64,000 nucleotides of DNA from Pseudomonas fildesensis (GTDB lineage Bacteria > Pseudomonadota > Gammaproteobacteria > Pseudomonadales > Pseudomonadaceae), in assembly GCF_001050345.1 (NCBI RefSeq), contig NZ_LFMW01000007.1:62001-126000 (forward strand), in the 5' to 3' direction. Positions 52,639 through 60,710 of this stretch are shown in pieces. The notes under the pieces are model-generated. The model was not told the origin of the DNA. It did not search any database and worked only from the letters and a program-made list of their open reading frames with translations. How positions within the stretch are numbered: position 1 is the stretch's first letter; each line of letters starts with the position of its first letter. The position numbers and the translations under genes are program-made.

Positions 52639-53604
52639 ATGACGAACAATCGCCGCGCCGTCTTCCTTGATCACCCGTCCCTGGACCTGGGGGACCTTGA
52701 CCTCAGCGAGTTGCGCAACAGCTTCAGCGACCTGCAACTGTTTGAGCAGACCACGCCGCAGAATGTGGTCGAACGCCTGCAAGGCGCCCAGGTGGCGATC
52801 AGCAACAAGATCGCGCTCAACACCGAAACCCTGGCGGCCTGCCCGGAACTCAAGCTGATTCTGGTGTCCGCCACCGGCACCAACAACGTCGACCTCGAAG
52901 CCGCCCGCGCACATGGCATCACCGTGAGCAACTGCCAGGGCTACGGCACGCCGTCGGTGGCGCAGCACACCATTATGCTGTTGCTCAACCTGGCGACGCG
53001 TTTGAAGGATTATCAGCGGGACGTGAGCGCCGGTAAGTGGCAAGAAGCAAAGCAGTTCTGCCTGCTGGACCACCCCATCGTCGAACTGGAAGGCAAAACC
53101 CTCGGCCTGCTGGGCCATGGCGAACTGGGCAGTGCCGTCGCGCGCCTGGCCGAAGCCTTCGGTATGCGCGTGCTACTCGGCGCGATTCCCGGGCGCCCTG
53201 CCCGTGCCGACCGTGTGCCGCTGGATGAATTGCTGGCGCAGGTTGACGCGTTGACGTTGCACTGCCCGCTCAACGAGCACACCCGCGACTTTATCGGCGC
53301 CCGCGAACTGGCGCTGCTCAAGCCCAACGCATTTATCGTCAACACCGCACGCGGTGGTTTGATCAACGAACAGGCCCTGGCCGACGCCTTGCGCAGCGGC
53401 CATTTGGGCGGCGCGGCTACCGATGTGCTGAGTGTGGAGCCGCCCGTGAACGGCAACCCGCTGCTGGCCGGCGACATTCCTCGACTGATCGTCACGCCCC
53501 ACAACGCCTGGGGCAGCCGTGAAGCACGGCAGCGGATCGTCGGCCAACTGGCTGAAAACGCTCGGGGCTTTTTCAGTGGCGCCCCGCTGCGCGTCGTCAG
53601 TTGA
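52639..53604 (+). CDS. D-2-hydroxyacid dehydrogenase (glycerate dehydrogenase / hydroxypyruvate reductase type)
   Basis: A 321-residue NAD-dependent enzyme with the Rossmann motif GLLGHGELGSAVARLAEAF and the catalytic Arg (NTARGGLIN), Glu (DVLSVEPP) and His (TPHNAWGSREAR) regions in order. ATG 52639 is used in preference to TTG 52636. It is a distant paralogue of the GhrB-type gene at 185-1159, but of the HprA-like branch. Substrate by family only. Confidence 0.9.
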   Translation: MTNNRRAVFLDHPSLDLGDLDLSELRNSFSDLQLFEQTTPQNVVERLQGAQVAISNKIALNTETLAACPELKLILVSATGTNNVDLEAARAHGITVSNCQGYGTPSVAQHTIMLLLNLATRLKDYQRDVSAGKWQEAKQFCLLDHPIVELEGKTLGLLGHGELGSAVARLAEAFGMRVLLGAIPGRPARADRVPLDELLAQVDALTLHCPLNEHTRDFIGARELALLKPNAFIVNTARGGLINEQALADALRSGHLGGAATDVLSVEPPVNGNPLLAGDIPRLIVTPHNAWGSREARQRIVGQLAENARGFFSGAPLRVVS

Positions 53605-53634
53605 TAAACTGCGCCCCTTTTCAAGGAGCAGACC

Positions 53635-54633
53635 ATGGATCCGCGCAGTGAAGTACTGCTTCGTCAGGCCGAACTTTTTCAAGGCAACCTGTTGCTGGTG
53701 GGCTTGCCGGCCGACGACCTGCTCGGTCGCCTGCCCAACGCCCACGGCTGGTGCTGGCATGCCGGTGACCAGGCTGCGCTCGAGGCACGTTTCCCCGAGC
53801 GCAGCCAGTTCGGCGTGAATGTGCCGGAGCGTGAGTTCGATGCGGCAGTGATCTTCCTGCCCAAGTCCAAGGACCTCACCGACTACCTGCTCAACGCCGT
53901 GGCCGCGCGCCTGCCCGGCGTCGAGCTGTTTCTGGTAGGGGAGAAAAAAGGCGGTATCGAAAGCGCCGCCAAGCAGATGATACCGTTCGGGAAACCGCGC
54001 AAGCTCGATAACGCGCGGCATTGCCAGCTGTGGCAAGTCACCGTGGCCAACGCCCCGCAAGCGGTCGAGCTGGAGAGCCTCGCCCAGGCGTTCGAGGTGC
54101 CGCTGGCCGAAGGGCCGCTGAAGGTGGTGAGCCTGCCCGGCGTGTTCAGCCACGGTCGCCTGGATCGCGGCACCGAGTTGCTGCTGGAGCATCTGGACAA
54201 ACTGCCGAGCGGCCATCTGCTGGACTTCGGCTGTGGCGCCGGCGTACTGGGCGCAGCGGTGAAACGTCGCTACCCACACAACACAGTGACGATGCTGGAT
54301 GTCGACGCGTTTGCCGCCGCCAGCAGCCGCCTGACCCTGGCCGCGAATGGCCTGGAAGCCGAGGTATTGACCGGTGACGGCATCGACGCCGCGCCGATGG
54401 GTTTGAATGCAATTTTGAGCAACCCGCCGTTCCATGTCGGCGTGCATACCGATTATTTCGCTACCGAGAACCTGCTGCGAAAAGCGGCGAAACACCTGGC
54501 AAAAGGCGGCGAACTTCGCCTGGTCGCCAACAGCTTCCTGAAGTACCAGCCGCTGATCGAAGAGCACTTGGGTGTGTGTGCGGTCAAGGCCGAAGGCAAT
54601 GGTTTTCGCATTTACCGTGCCAAGCGCGGCTGA
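53635..54633 (+). CDS. rsmC: 16S rRNA (guanine1207-N2)-methyltransferase RsmC
   Basis: A 332-residue two-domain enzyme: a degenerate N-terminal methyltransferase-like domain (about 1-170) and a catalytic C-terminal domain with SAM motif [15 protein letters not shown] and the active-site NPPFH ([11 protein letters not shown]). An AAGGAG ribosome-binding site precedes ATG 53635, 30 bp after the dehydrogenase stop. Confidence 0.96.
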   Translation: MDPRSEVLLRQAELFQGNLLLVGLPADDLLGRLPNAHGWCWHAGDQAALEARFPERSQFGVNVPEREFDAAVIFLPKSKDLTDYLLNAVAARLPGVELFLVGEKKGGIESAAKQMIPFGKPRKLDNARHCQLWQVTVANAPQAVELESLAQAFEVPLAEGPLKVVSLPGVFSHGRLDRGTELLLEHLDKLPSGHLLDFGCGAGVLGAAVKRRYPHNTVTMLDVDAFAAASSRLTLAANGLEAEVLTGDGIDAAPMGLNAILSNPPFHVGVHTDYFATENLLRKAAKHLAKGGELRLVANSFLKYQPLIEEHLGVCAVKAEGNGFRIYRAKRG

Positions 54634-54689
54634 GGGTGTTTGAAAAAGAAGGCTTGCCGAATGGATTTTGCCTAGGCAGAATCCGCTCC

Positions 54690-54860
54690 GTCCTAGGGGA
54701 GTAGTCTCCCACGAGCCCCACGCTCGTCCGGCATACGTCAACATACTTGGTCAACAGACCATGGCGTATGCGACCCAGGAGTCCGCACAGACGGACCGGG
54801 GTTTGACAAGACCTATGACACGAACACCTTACCCGGGGCGGGAAGGCTGTACGTGTCATA
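54690..54860 (+). promoter_or_regulatory. yybP-ykoY manganese riboswitch
   Basis: The two invariant loops of the Mn-sensing aptamer are present: GGGGAGTAG at 54696-54704 and CAAGACCT at 54807-54814. The basal stem P1 pairs GTCCTAGG (54690-54697) with CCTATGAC (54812-54819) with a single mismatch. Between them lie two hairpin arms (around 54705-54760 and 54770-54800). The P1 3' strand overlaps TATGACACG (54814-54822), which can instead pair perfectly with CGTGTCATA (54852-54860), giving a switch. The downstream gene is a TMEM165/GDT1 exporter, the usual target. Confidence 0.88.
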
Positions 54861-54892
54861 GCCGTGTCGACCCGCCCCTGGAAACCTACCTG

Positions 54893-55477
54893 ATGCTGGA
54901 TTCACTACTCGTTCCTACCGCAATCGTTGCCTTGGCCGAAATCGGCGACAAGACGCAACTGCTCGCGCTCATTCTCGCTGCTCGCTTTCGCAAGCCCTGG
55001 CCGATCATCGCCGGCATCGTTGCCGCGACCCTGGCCAACCATGCGGCCGCCGGTGCCGTGGGTGCCTGGTTTGGCAGTTTCTTCTCGGATGCGGTGTTGC
55101 ACTGGATCCTCGCGGCGAGCTTCTGCGCCACCGCGTTGTGGACCCTGGTACCGGACAAACTTGACGATGACGAGGCCAGCACCACGCGCAAGTTCGGGCC
55201 GTTCCTGACCACGCTGATTGCGTTCTTCCTGGCGGAAATCGGTGACAAGACACAGATCGCCACGGTGATGCTCGCGGCGCAGTACCCGGAGTTGTGGCTG
55301 GTGATTATCGGCACCACGCTGGGCATGCTGATTGCCAACGTGCCGGTGGTATTGGCGGGGAATTTCGCGGCGGAAAAACTACCGTTGACGCTGATTCGTC
55401 GACTGGCGGCCACGGCGTTTTTTGTACTGGCGATCGTGGCTGTCTACAAAGCCATGCAAAGCAGCGGCTGGATCTAG
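54893..55477 (+). CDS. TMEM165/GDT1 (UPF0016) family manganese/calcium exporter
   Basis: A 194-residue polytopic membrane protein with six membrane segments in two homologous halves, each carrying the family motif E-x-G-D-(KR)-T: AEIGDKTQLLALILA near residue 14 and AEIGDKTQIATVMLA near 119. Such proteins export Mn2+. ATG 54893 is used because the longer frame reads through the riboswitch. A weak CTGGA site precedes the start, inside the region controlled by the switch. Confidence 0.93.
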   Translation: MLDSLLVPTAIVALAEIGDKTQLLALILAARFRKPWPIIAGIVAATLANHAAAGAVGAWFGSFFSDAVLHWILAASFCATALWTLVPDKLDDDEASTTRKFGPFLTTLIAFFLAEIGDKTQIATVMLAAQYPELWLVIIGTTLGMLIANVPVVLAGNFAAEKLPLTLIRRLAATAFFVLAIVAVYKAMQSSGWI

Positions 55478-55483
55478 CCCAAT

Positions 55484-55596
55484 GATCGTTCCCACGCTCT
55501 GCGTGGGAATGCCGCCCTGGAAGCTCTGCGTCTGCCCTTGAAAGCGCGACGCAGAGCGTCACTGGATGCATTCCCACGCAGAGCGTGGGAACGATC
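55484..55596. repeat. 113-bp element with palindromic ends (copy C)
   Basis: Begins GATCGTTCCCACGCTCTGCG and ends with the reverse complement of that arm; an internal hairpin of the GACGCAGAGCGTC type is also shared with copy A. It lies between the exporter gene and the convergent M48 gene, immediately after the exporter stop. Confidence 0.75.
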
Positions 55597-55602
55597 AGGG
55601 TC

Positions 55603-56421
55603 TCAGGATTTCTTGGCCTGCTGGTAGAGCGGCATCACCTTCGGAATCGCCGCCTGCAACGAGGCGATCCGGCTATCGGAGGCTGGGTGAGTGCTCATGA
55701 ACTCCGGTGGCGCGCCTTCCGAAGCCTTGGCCATCTTGTTCCACAACGTGATCGCCGCGTTCGGGTTGTAGCCGGCACGTGCCGACAGTTCCAGGCCGAT
55801 CAGGTCCGCTTCGTTTTCATTGCTGCGACTGTTGGGCAAGGTCATGCCGTAGTTGGCCACGGTATCGGCCAGCGCCAGGCTGTCCTGACCCAGGCCGAAC
55901 AATGCACCCGCGCCCTGCTTGGCCATCTCGATGCCGTAGGCCTTGGACATGGCTTCACGGCCATGCTCACGCAAGGCGTGGGCGATTTCATGGCCCATCA
56001 CCGCCGCCAATTCGTCATCGGTGAGCTTGAGGTTGTCGATCAACGCGCTGTACACGAAGATCTTGCCGCCAGGCCCGCAGTTGGCGTTCATCTCATCGCT
56101 CTTGATCAGGTTCACTTCCCACTTCCACTGCGCCGCGTCGGGACGGAACGTGGGCGCCTGGGCGATCAAGCGGTTGGCGATGGCCTGCACGCGCTTGGCG
56201 TTGGCGCTGGTCTTGTCCAACATACCTTTGCCACTGGCCTCCCCCAGGGTCTGCTGGTAGGACTGGGCATACATCTGGTCAACTTCCTGACTCGACAGCA
56301 TGCTGAACATGTACTGCTTGCGCTCCACCCCAACGGCGCCGCCGCTGGTGGTGTTGACCGACTGACACCCGGCCAGCAGCATTGCTGCTGCCAATACACT
56401 TACGGCCAATGATTTTTTCAT
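55603..56421 (-). CDS. M48-family zinc metalloprotease lipoprotein
   Basis: A 272-residue lipoprotein (lipobox LAGC, Cys19) with the gluzincin motif HEIAH at 144-148 and the third zinc ligand Glu204 in SNENEADLIGLELSARAGY. ATG 56421 (MKKSLAVSV) lies just after a GGGAGAG site; the longer frame has no signal. The size and lipid anchor match the LoiP/YggG group of periplasmic proteases acting on outer-membrane proteins. Confidence 0.94.
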   Translation of the reverse strand: MKKSLAVSVLAAAMLLAGCQSVNTTSGGAVGVERKQYMFSMLSSQEVDQMYAQSYQQTLGEASGKGMLDKTSANAKRVQAIANRLIAQAPTFRPDAAQWKWEVNLIKSDEMNANCGPGGKIFVYSALIDNLKLTDDELAAVMGHEIAHALREHGREAMSKAYGIEMAKQGAGALFGLGQDSLALADTVANYGMTLPNSRSNENEADLIGLELSARAGYNPNAAITLWNKMAKASEGAPPEFMSTHPASDSRIASLQAAIPKVMPLYQQAKKS

Positions 56422-56564
56422 CACCAAACTCTCCCTGAAAAGATGCCCTGAAAAGACGCCTTGAAAACATGGCGCGTATCGTAGGCGGTGATGTGTATCT
56501 GCGCCAGATACAACAGACGTGCAACCGCTAAATTTCGGATACATCCCACAGGACCTGGCAAGGT

Positions 56565-57185
56565 TTAAGCCGGGGTCAGGCACTCCGGCCCATTGAGCTT
56601 GGGATCATTGACCATATTGGCCAGGACCCGCTCGCGCAACGCGATGGGCTCACCGGCCAACAGGCCCTGCAACACATGCAGCGGCGTCTCAGGATTAAGC
56701 CAGGCCTCTTGGCCCACCACATCCAGAATCAACGGCCGCCGCTGACTCTGCGCTGCCTGGGTCACCACCGCGGTGCTCAGCCACACCTGTTCCTGCACCG
56801 GATACGCTTCCCAGATCGCCGCAAAAAACAGGGTCGAGCCCTCCCCTGGCGTCAGCCAGTACGGGCGCTTGCGCTGGGTGCCGCGCCATTCGTAAAAACC
56901 ATTGGCCGGCAGCAGGCAACGGCGCTGGCGAAAGGCCTCACGAAACATCGGTTGCTCGGCGAGGGTTTCCGCACGGGCATGCGCCGGGGTGCGGGAAAGG
57001 TCCGTCAGCCACGGTGGCGTCAGGCCCCAGCGGGCCCGCGCGAGGGTGCGCTGGCCGTCGGTGACGCGCTGGATCAGCACCGAATCAGTCGGGGAGATGT
57101 TCCACTGGGCCTGCTGATCGGCCGGAAAGCCCGGCAAGGCAGCAAAAGTAGGGTTCCAGCGAAACAGGGCATAACGTCCACACAT
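56565..57185 (-). CDS. SRAP (HMCES/YedK) family protein with degenerate active site
   Basis: A 206-residue member of the family that crosslinks to abasic sites in single-stranded DNA through Cys2. The N terminus MCGRY and the central RRCLLPANGFYEW with Glu99 are intact. Two further active-site positions differ from the family norm: the usual N-A-R segment reads H69-A-R, and the usual I-H-x-R-M-P segment reads SQRRPLIL, so the expected Asn and His are missing. Substrate binding may be altered or lost. It is probably cotranscribed with the DUF2007 and CPXCG genes upstream. Confidence 0.88.
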   Translation of the reverse strand: MCGRYALFRWNPTFAALPGFPADQQAQWNISPTDSVLIQRVTDGQRTLARARWGLTPPWLTDLSRTPAHARAETLAEQPMFREAFRQRRCLLPANGFYEWRGTQRKRPYWLTPGEGSTLFFAAIWEAYPVQEQVWLSTAVVTQAAQSQRRPLILDVVGQEAWLNPETPLHVLQGLLAGEPIALRERVLANMVNDPKLNGPECLTPA

Positions 57186-57221
57186 GGGGCAACACGACTC
57201 TTGGATAAACCGACCGACAGC

Positions 57222-57482
57222 CTAACAGACCAACACGTCAGGGAAGCTGTCGGGTTCTTCGCCGGGCAACGGCTGCGCACCGTTGTAGGCGGTAATCAGC
57301 TCGCGGGCATACGCTGCCTGGTCGTTATCCACCTCCAGCCCCAACAAGCCGAAGATCGGCAACTCGCCGGTACCACCAAGTAAATGGCGCCCCACCAAGT
57401 GCGCGTCGATACCCTCGCTGGCGAGCATCTGCTGGAGCAACTCGCCTTCCATCAGGTTTTCCGGTTCATAGATTCGCTGCAT
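57222..57482 (-). CDS. DUF2007 small signal-transducing-like protein
   Basis: An 86-residue protein beginning MQRIYEPENLMEGELLQQML at ATG 57482, then a GLLGLEVDNDQAAYARELI helix-strand unit of the DUF2007 fold, related to ACT-like or PII-like small domains. It starts 11 bp after the CPXCG gene and has an AGG-type site. Function unknown. Confidence 0.85.
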   Translation of the reverse strand: MQRIYEPENLMEGELLQQMLASEGIDAHLVGRHLLGGTGELPIFGLLGLEVDNDQAAYARELITAYNGAQPLPGEEPDSFPDVLVC

Positions 57483-57493
57483 GGGCGTACCTG

Positions 57494-57673
57494 TTATTCG
57501 TTCTCGCCGCGCACGTAGAGCATCCATTCGTCTTCGTGCACCTGCAGGTCGAAATTAATCGGCCGGCAACATACCGGACAGTCTTCTATATATTCCTGAT
57601 CGCCACCGGACAGGTCCAGCAACGCCGTGACCACCTCTCCACAATAAGGACATTCGTACGACTCCTCTTCCAT
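57494..57673 (-). CDS. CPXCG-motif cysteine-rich protein (59 aa)
   Basis: A short gene with ATG at 57673 and TAA at 57496-57494. The product, MEEESYECPYCGEVVTALL onward, has a CPYCG and a CPVCC pair, giving a rubredoxin-like zinc knuckle, and ends VHEDEWMLYVRGENE. The cysteine pairs and length match the CPXCG-motif family that is found next to DUF2007 genes in Pseudomonas. Function unknown, possibly metal-binding or RNA-binding. Confidence 0.85.
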   Translation of the reverse strand: MEEESYECPYCGEVVTALLDLSGGDQEYIEDCPVCCRPINFDLQVHEDEWMLYVRGENE

Positions 57674-57813
57674 CGCGGTCTCCCAGGTGACTTGTGCGTA
57701 TAATCGCCGGTCTATTAGCAGGGCTATTCGCGTCTGCGCCGTTTGTTCAGACCGCGCCCTGACTTTTTTCGATCCAAACCTTTACTTACCCTAGCCGTTT
57801 CTAACAAGAGAGC

Positions 57814-58980
57814 ATGATGGGCCAATTCGATACCATCCGACCTTACAACGACAGCGAAGTCCCGGCAGTGCTGGACCGGCTGTTCAGTGACAAGGCCTTT
57901 CTGGACATCCTGACCCACTTTCGCTTCCCGCGCTTCGCCGGCGCCCTGGGCTGGCTGCTTAAGCCGATGATCGCGCGCAAGCTGCGCCGCGAGTTTGCCG
58001 GCGTCACCACCGTGGCCACGCTGCAGGACAAAGTCGAGTACTACGTCGACCACACGATTGATCGGGCGACCGACGGCGTGACCTATACCGGTGTAGAACA
58101 GCTCAAGTCGGGCACCGCCTACGTATTCCTGGCCAACCATCGCGATATCGTGATGGACCCGGCCTTCGTCAACTACGCCGTCTACCACGCCGGCCTGCCG
58201 ACGCCGCGCATCGCCATTGGCGACAACCTGCTGCAAAAGCCGTTTGTAAGCGACCTGATGCGCTTGAACAAGAGCTTTATCGTGCACCGCTCGATCACCG
58301 GGCGAAAGGAGAAGATGGCGGCGTATAACCTGCTGTCGGCCTACATCAACCATTCGATCCGCAACGACTGCCAGTCGATCTGGATCGCCCAGGCAGAAGG
58401 CCGCGCCAAGGATGGGGATGACCGCACCGAATCAGCGATCCTCAAGATGTTCCACGTCAGCCGCAAGGATGAGCCGTTTGCCGAGGTGATCCAGTCGCTG
58501 AACCTGACGCCGGTGTCCATCAGCTACGAGTACGACCCTTGCGATTCAGCCAAGGCGCGCGAGCTGTACATCCGCGCCACGACCGGCATCTATACCAAGG
58601 CACCGGGCGAAGACGATGTGAGCATTGCGCTGGGCATTACCGGCTACAAGGGCCGGGTCCACATCAACTTTGCGCCGCCGATCACCGAGCGCTTCGAAGA
58701 CACCAAGGTGCTGGCCGTGGAAATGGACCGGCAGATTCTCGGCGGTTACCGGTTGTTCCCGGTGCATTACCTGGCGTATGAACAGTGGAGCGATGCCGAC
58801 CCGCAACTGCAGGTACCGAAGGCGGCTGACGTATTCCCGGCCAATGAGCTGGTCAAGGCGAAGGCAGAGTGGGAACGACGCCTGAACGAATCCCCGGCCG
58901 AACACCGGCCGTTCCTGGTGGTGCAATATGCAACGCCAGTGCGCAACCAGTATCGGGTAAAGGCAGGAATTCCGCTGTAA
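57814..58980 (+). CDS. PlsC-like glycerol(phosphate) acyltransferase
   Basis: A 388-residue protein with the acyltransferase motif I NHRDIVMDP (His-x4-Asp), and the later QAEGRAKDG stretch equivalent to the EGTR acyl-acceptor site. It lacks clear membrane segments, unlike many PlsC enzymes, and has a long C-terminal domain. ATG 57814 or 57817 are both possible after an AAGAGAG site. It may acylate a lipid or lysophospholipid; substrate uncertain. Confidence 0.85.
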   Translation: MMGQFDTIRPYNDSEVPAVLDRLFSDKAFLDILTHFRFPRFAGALGWLLKPMIARKLRREFAGVTTVATLQDKVEYYVDHTIDRATDGVTYTGVEQLKSGTAYVFLANHRDIVMDPAFVNYAVYHAGLPTPRIAIGDNLLQKPFVSDLMRLNKSFIVHRSITGRKEKMAAYNLLSAYINHSIRNDCQSIWIAQAEGRAKDGDDRTESAILKMFHVSRKDEPFAEVIQSLNLTPVSISYEYDPCDSAKARELYIRATTGIYTKAPGEDDVSIALGITGYKGRVHINFAPPITERFEDTKVLAVEMDRQILGGYRLFPVHYLAYEQWSDADPQLQVPKAADVFPANELVKAKAEWERRLNESPAEHRPFLVVQYATPVRNQYRVKAGIPL

Positions 58981-58993
58981 ACGTGCGGTGCTC

Positions 58994-59251
58994 TTAAAGG
59001 CGGGTGCTGAGCCAGGACATGGCCAGCGCCAGCCCGAGGCAGGCAAACCCAATGCGGTAAGCCAAACGATGCGACCGTTCGGTGCGCACATCCAGAAACA
59101 ACATCGGTTGGTCGATCGCGCGATTTTCGCTTTGCGCGGCAAGTTCGGCCATCGCGCGTTGTTCGCGAAGGCGGGTGATAAACAGCAGCGCTGCACCCGG
59201 GCAGGCCACCAATAGGGCAAGAGCGTTAATCAGCAGTGCGGGCAGCGCCAT
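58994..59251 (-). CDS. Small conserved-looking membrane protein (85 aa)
   Basis: ATG 59251 (MALPALLINALALL) behind GAGG starts an 85-residue protein with two membrane segments, about residues 3-24 and 62-80, joined by a charged loop (TRLREQRAMAELAAQSENRA). The longer frame starts in a non-conserved stretch. I do not recognise the family. The two segments flank a short cytoplasmic or periplasmic loop. Confidence 0.65.
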   Translation of the reverse strand: MALPALLINALALLVACPGAALLFITRLREQRAMAELAAQSENRAIDQPMLFLDVRTERSHRLAYRIGFACLGLALAMSWLSTRL

Positions 59252-59434
59252 CGCAAACCTCGGTGAATCAGCCTCCGGGTATCGGTTCAGATACACACCT
59301 GAACGATAGTCGCCTCCTGCGCCTGAAATGTTCCATTCCCCATGGACGGCTAATGTATCCAGTAATTTACAGCGTCACCTGAACGTCACCTTAACAAGCC
59401 ACTCTGTTGCCCTTCAAACGCTCGGGAGCTTGTC

Positions 59435-59644
59435 ATGTTGCACGCGCAAAACCAGGATCGGCTGTATCTGATCGTCCAAAGTGATGAGCAAGAGGCGCTG
59501 ATCGGCGGCCTGGCGTTCAATGTGCAGGATCGCCACTGGTTGGTGTATTGCGCTCTGGGCGGGCACCAGCATGCGGACTTGCCGGAAACCGATTTGCTGA
59601 CGGGAGTGAGCCTGCTGGACTTCTGTATCGACACCGCAGCGTAA
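59435..59644 (+). CDS. Small protein of unknown function (69 aa)
   Basis: ATG 59435 sits after GGGAGCTT and encodes 69 residues with alternating charged and hydrophobic stretches (LYLIVQSDEQEALIGGLAFN) suggesting a small beta-rich fold; no signal peptide or cysteine pairs. A strong terminator lies 13 bp after the stop, which supports a real monocistronic gene. Confidence 0.65.
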   Translation: MLHAQNQDRLYLIVQSDEQEALIGGLAFNVQDRHWLVYCALGGHQHADLPETDLLTGVSLLDFCIDTAA

Positions 59645-59657
59645 AATTTGCAGACAC

Positions 59658-59692
59658 AAAAAAACCGGGCTCATCGCTGAGCCCGGTTTTTT
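59658..59692. terminator. Bidirectional intrinsic terminator
   Basis: A-tract, stem ACCGGGCTC / GAGCCCGGT around a short loop ATCGCT, then a T-tract. It serves the small + strand gene and the convergent YajG-like gene. Confidence 0.95.
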
Positions 59693-59700
59693 ATCGGCGC

Positions 59701-60285
59701 TTATTGCGCGCTGAGCAATTGGCCGATGCTTGGATCCTTGAACAGGCGGGTCAGGGCGTCACTCAGTACGTCGCTGACCAGCTTGGTGTTGGTTTCCTGG
59801 TTCGGCGACATGCCGAAGCGCTGATTCAGGGACGCGCCGTAGCGGCCGCTGTAGCGACGAGTGCCTGCCGAAACGTCGGACTTGAAGGTCGCGCCGATGG
59901 AAGCCTCGGTCACATACAGGCCGTCTTTGGGCGACTGGTATTTCAGTTCGGCCAGGGTGATGGTCAGCTGAGGGGCGCCCGGCGAGTTGGCCGGGGTGAA
60001 GCCCAGCAGGCGCACGGCGGCTTCAGCCTGCGCTTGCAGCTTGGGCAGTACGTCGGCAGCGTTCACCGACACCAGGGCAGTCTCCGGGTACAGGCCGCCA
60101 CGGGAGCCCAGGGTAGGCGACGGACGACCATCGACCACGCGCACCGACACCGGCTGGCCATGACCCACTGGCGCCAGTTGCGTGGTGATCTTCGGTTGCG
60201 GGCTCAGTTGTTGCGGGCTGTTGGCGCAGCCAACCAGGGCCAAACTGGTCACAGTGATCAAACCGAACAACAGGCGTTGCAACAT
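59701..60285 (-). CDS. YajG-family lipoprotein
   Basis: A 194-residue lipoprotein with lipobox LVGC and Cys20. ATG 60285 is 8 bases after GGAG, while ATG 60291 would be only two bases away, so I prefer 60285. The body has the DUF/YajG beta-rich fold (VSVRVVDGRPSPTLGSRGG; LTITLAELKYQSPK). Role unknown; related proteins sit at the outer membrane. Confidence 0.88.
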   Translation of the reverse strand: MLQRLLFGLITVTSLALVGCANSPQQLSPQPKITTQLAPVGHGQPVSVRVVDGRPSPTLGSRGGLYPETALVSVNAADVLPKLQAQAEAAVRLLGFTPANSPGAPQLTITLAELKYQSPKDGLYVTEASIGATFKSDVSAGTRRYSGRYGASLNQRFGMSPNQETNTKLVSDVLSDALTRLFKDPSIGQLLSAQ

Positions 60286-60467
60286 ACTCATTTCTCCAGG
60301 ACTGGGTGCAGACAGGCCGCCAGTATAACGGTGCACGCGCGACACTCACCAGCAATCCTGAACGCGGCCTGAAGTGCGGGTGAAATTACAATTTCGCATA
60401 AATTCGTCATTCGAATGTCATGGCAGACTGGCAACCTTCAAGCATGTAACGCAACCGGTACACAGCC

Positions 60468-60701
60468 ATGCGCCTTCTTAAATCGTTGTTCATGCCACAC
60501 GCCCGTCATCGCCACTTCGCCCTGCTCGATGCCAATGGCCATTGCCTGGCGTTCAAAGAGTGCTGCCTGCCGCCTGTCGGCGAAGGCTGGGTGGAAGTCG
60601 CGGAGATTCGCCTGAGCTGGATGCACCGCCCGCTGCCTGCCAGCGCACGGGTCAGCCCACAGGTTATGCACGCACATACCCGGCATGCGTTGGCCTCCTG
60701 A
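60468..60701 (+). CDS. Small protein of unknown function (77 aa)
   Basis: ATG 60468 starts a 77-residue frame rich in Cys, His, Arg and Leu (MRLLKSLFMPHARHRHFALL; GHCLAFKECCLPPVGEGWV). The first half resembles small Pseudomonas hypothetical proteins; no domain is recognisable. Overlapping frames on both strands are similar in length, so coding status is only moderately supported. The ribosome-binding site is weak. Confidence 0.5.
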   Translation: MRLLKSLFMPHARHRHFALLDANGHCLAFKECCLPPVGEGWVEVAEIRLSWMHRPLPASARVSPQVMHAHTRHALAS

Positions 60702-60710
60702 CTGCAGCAC

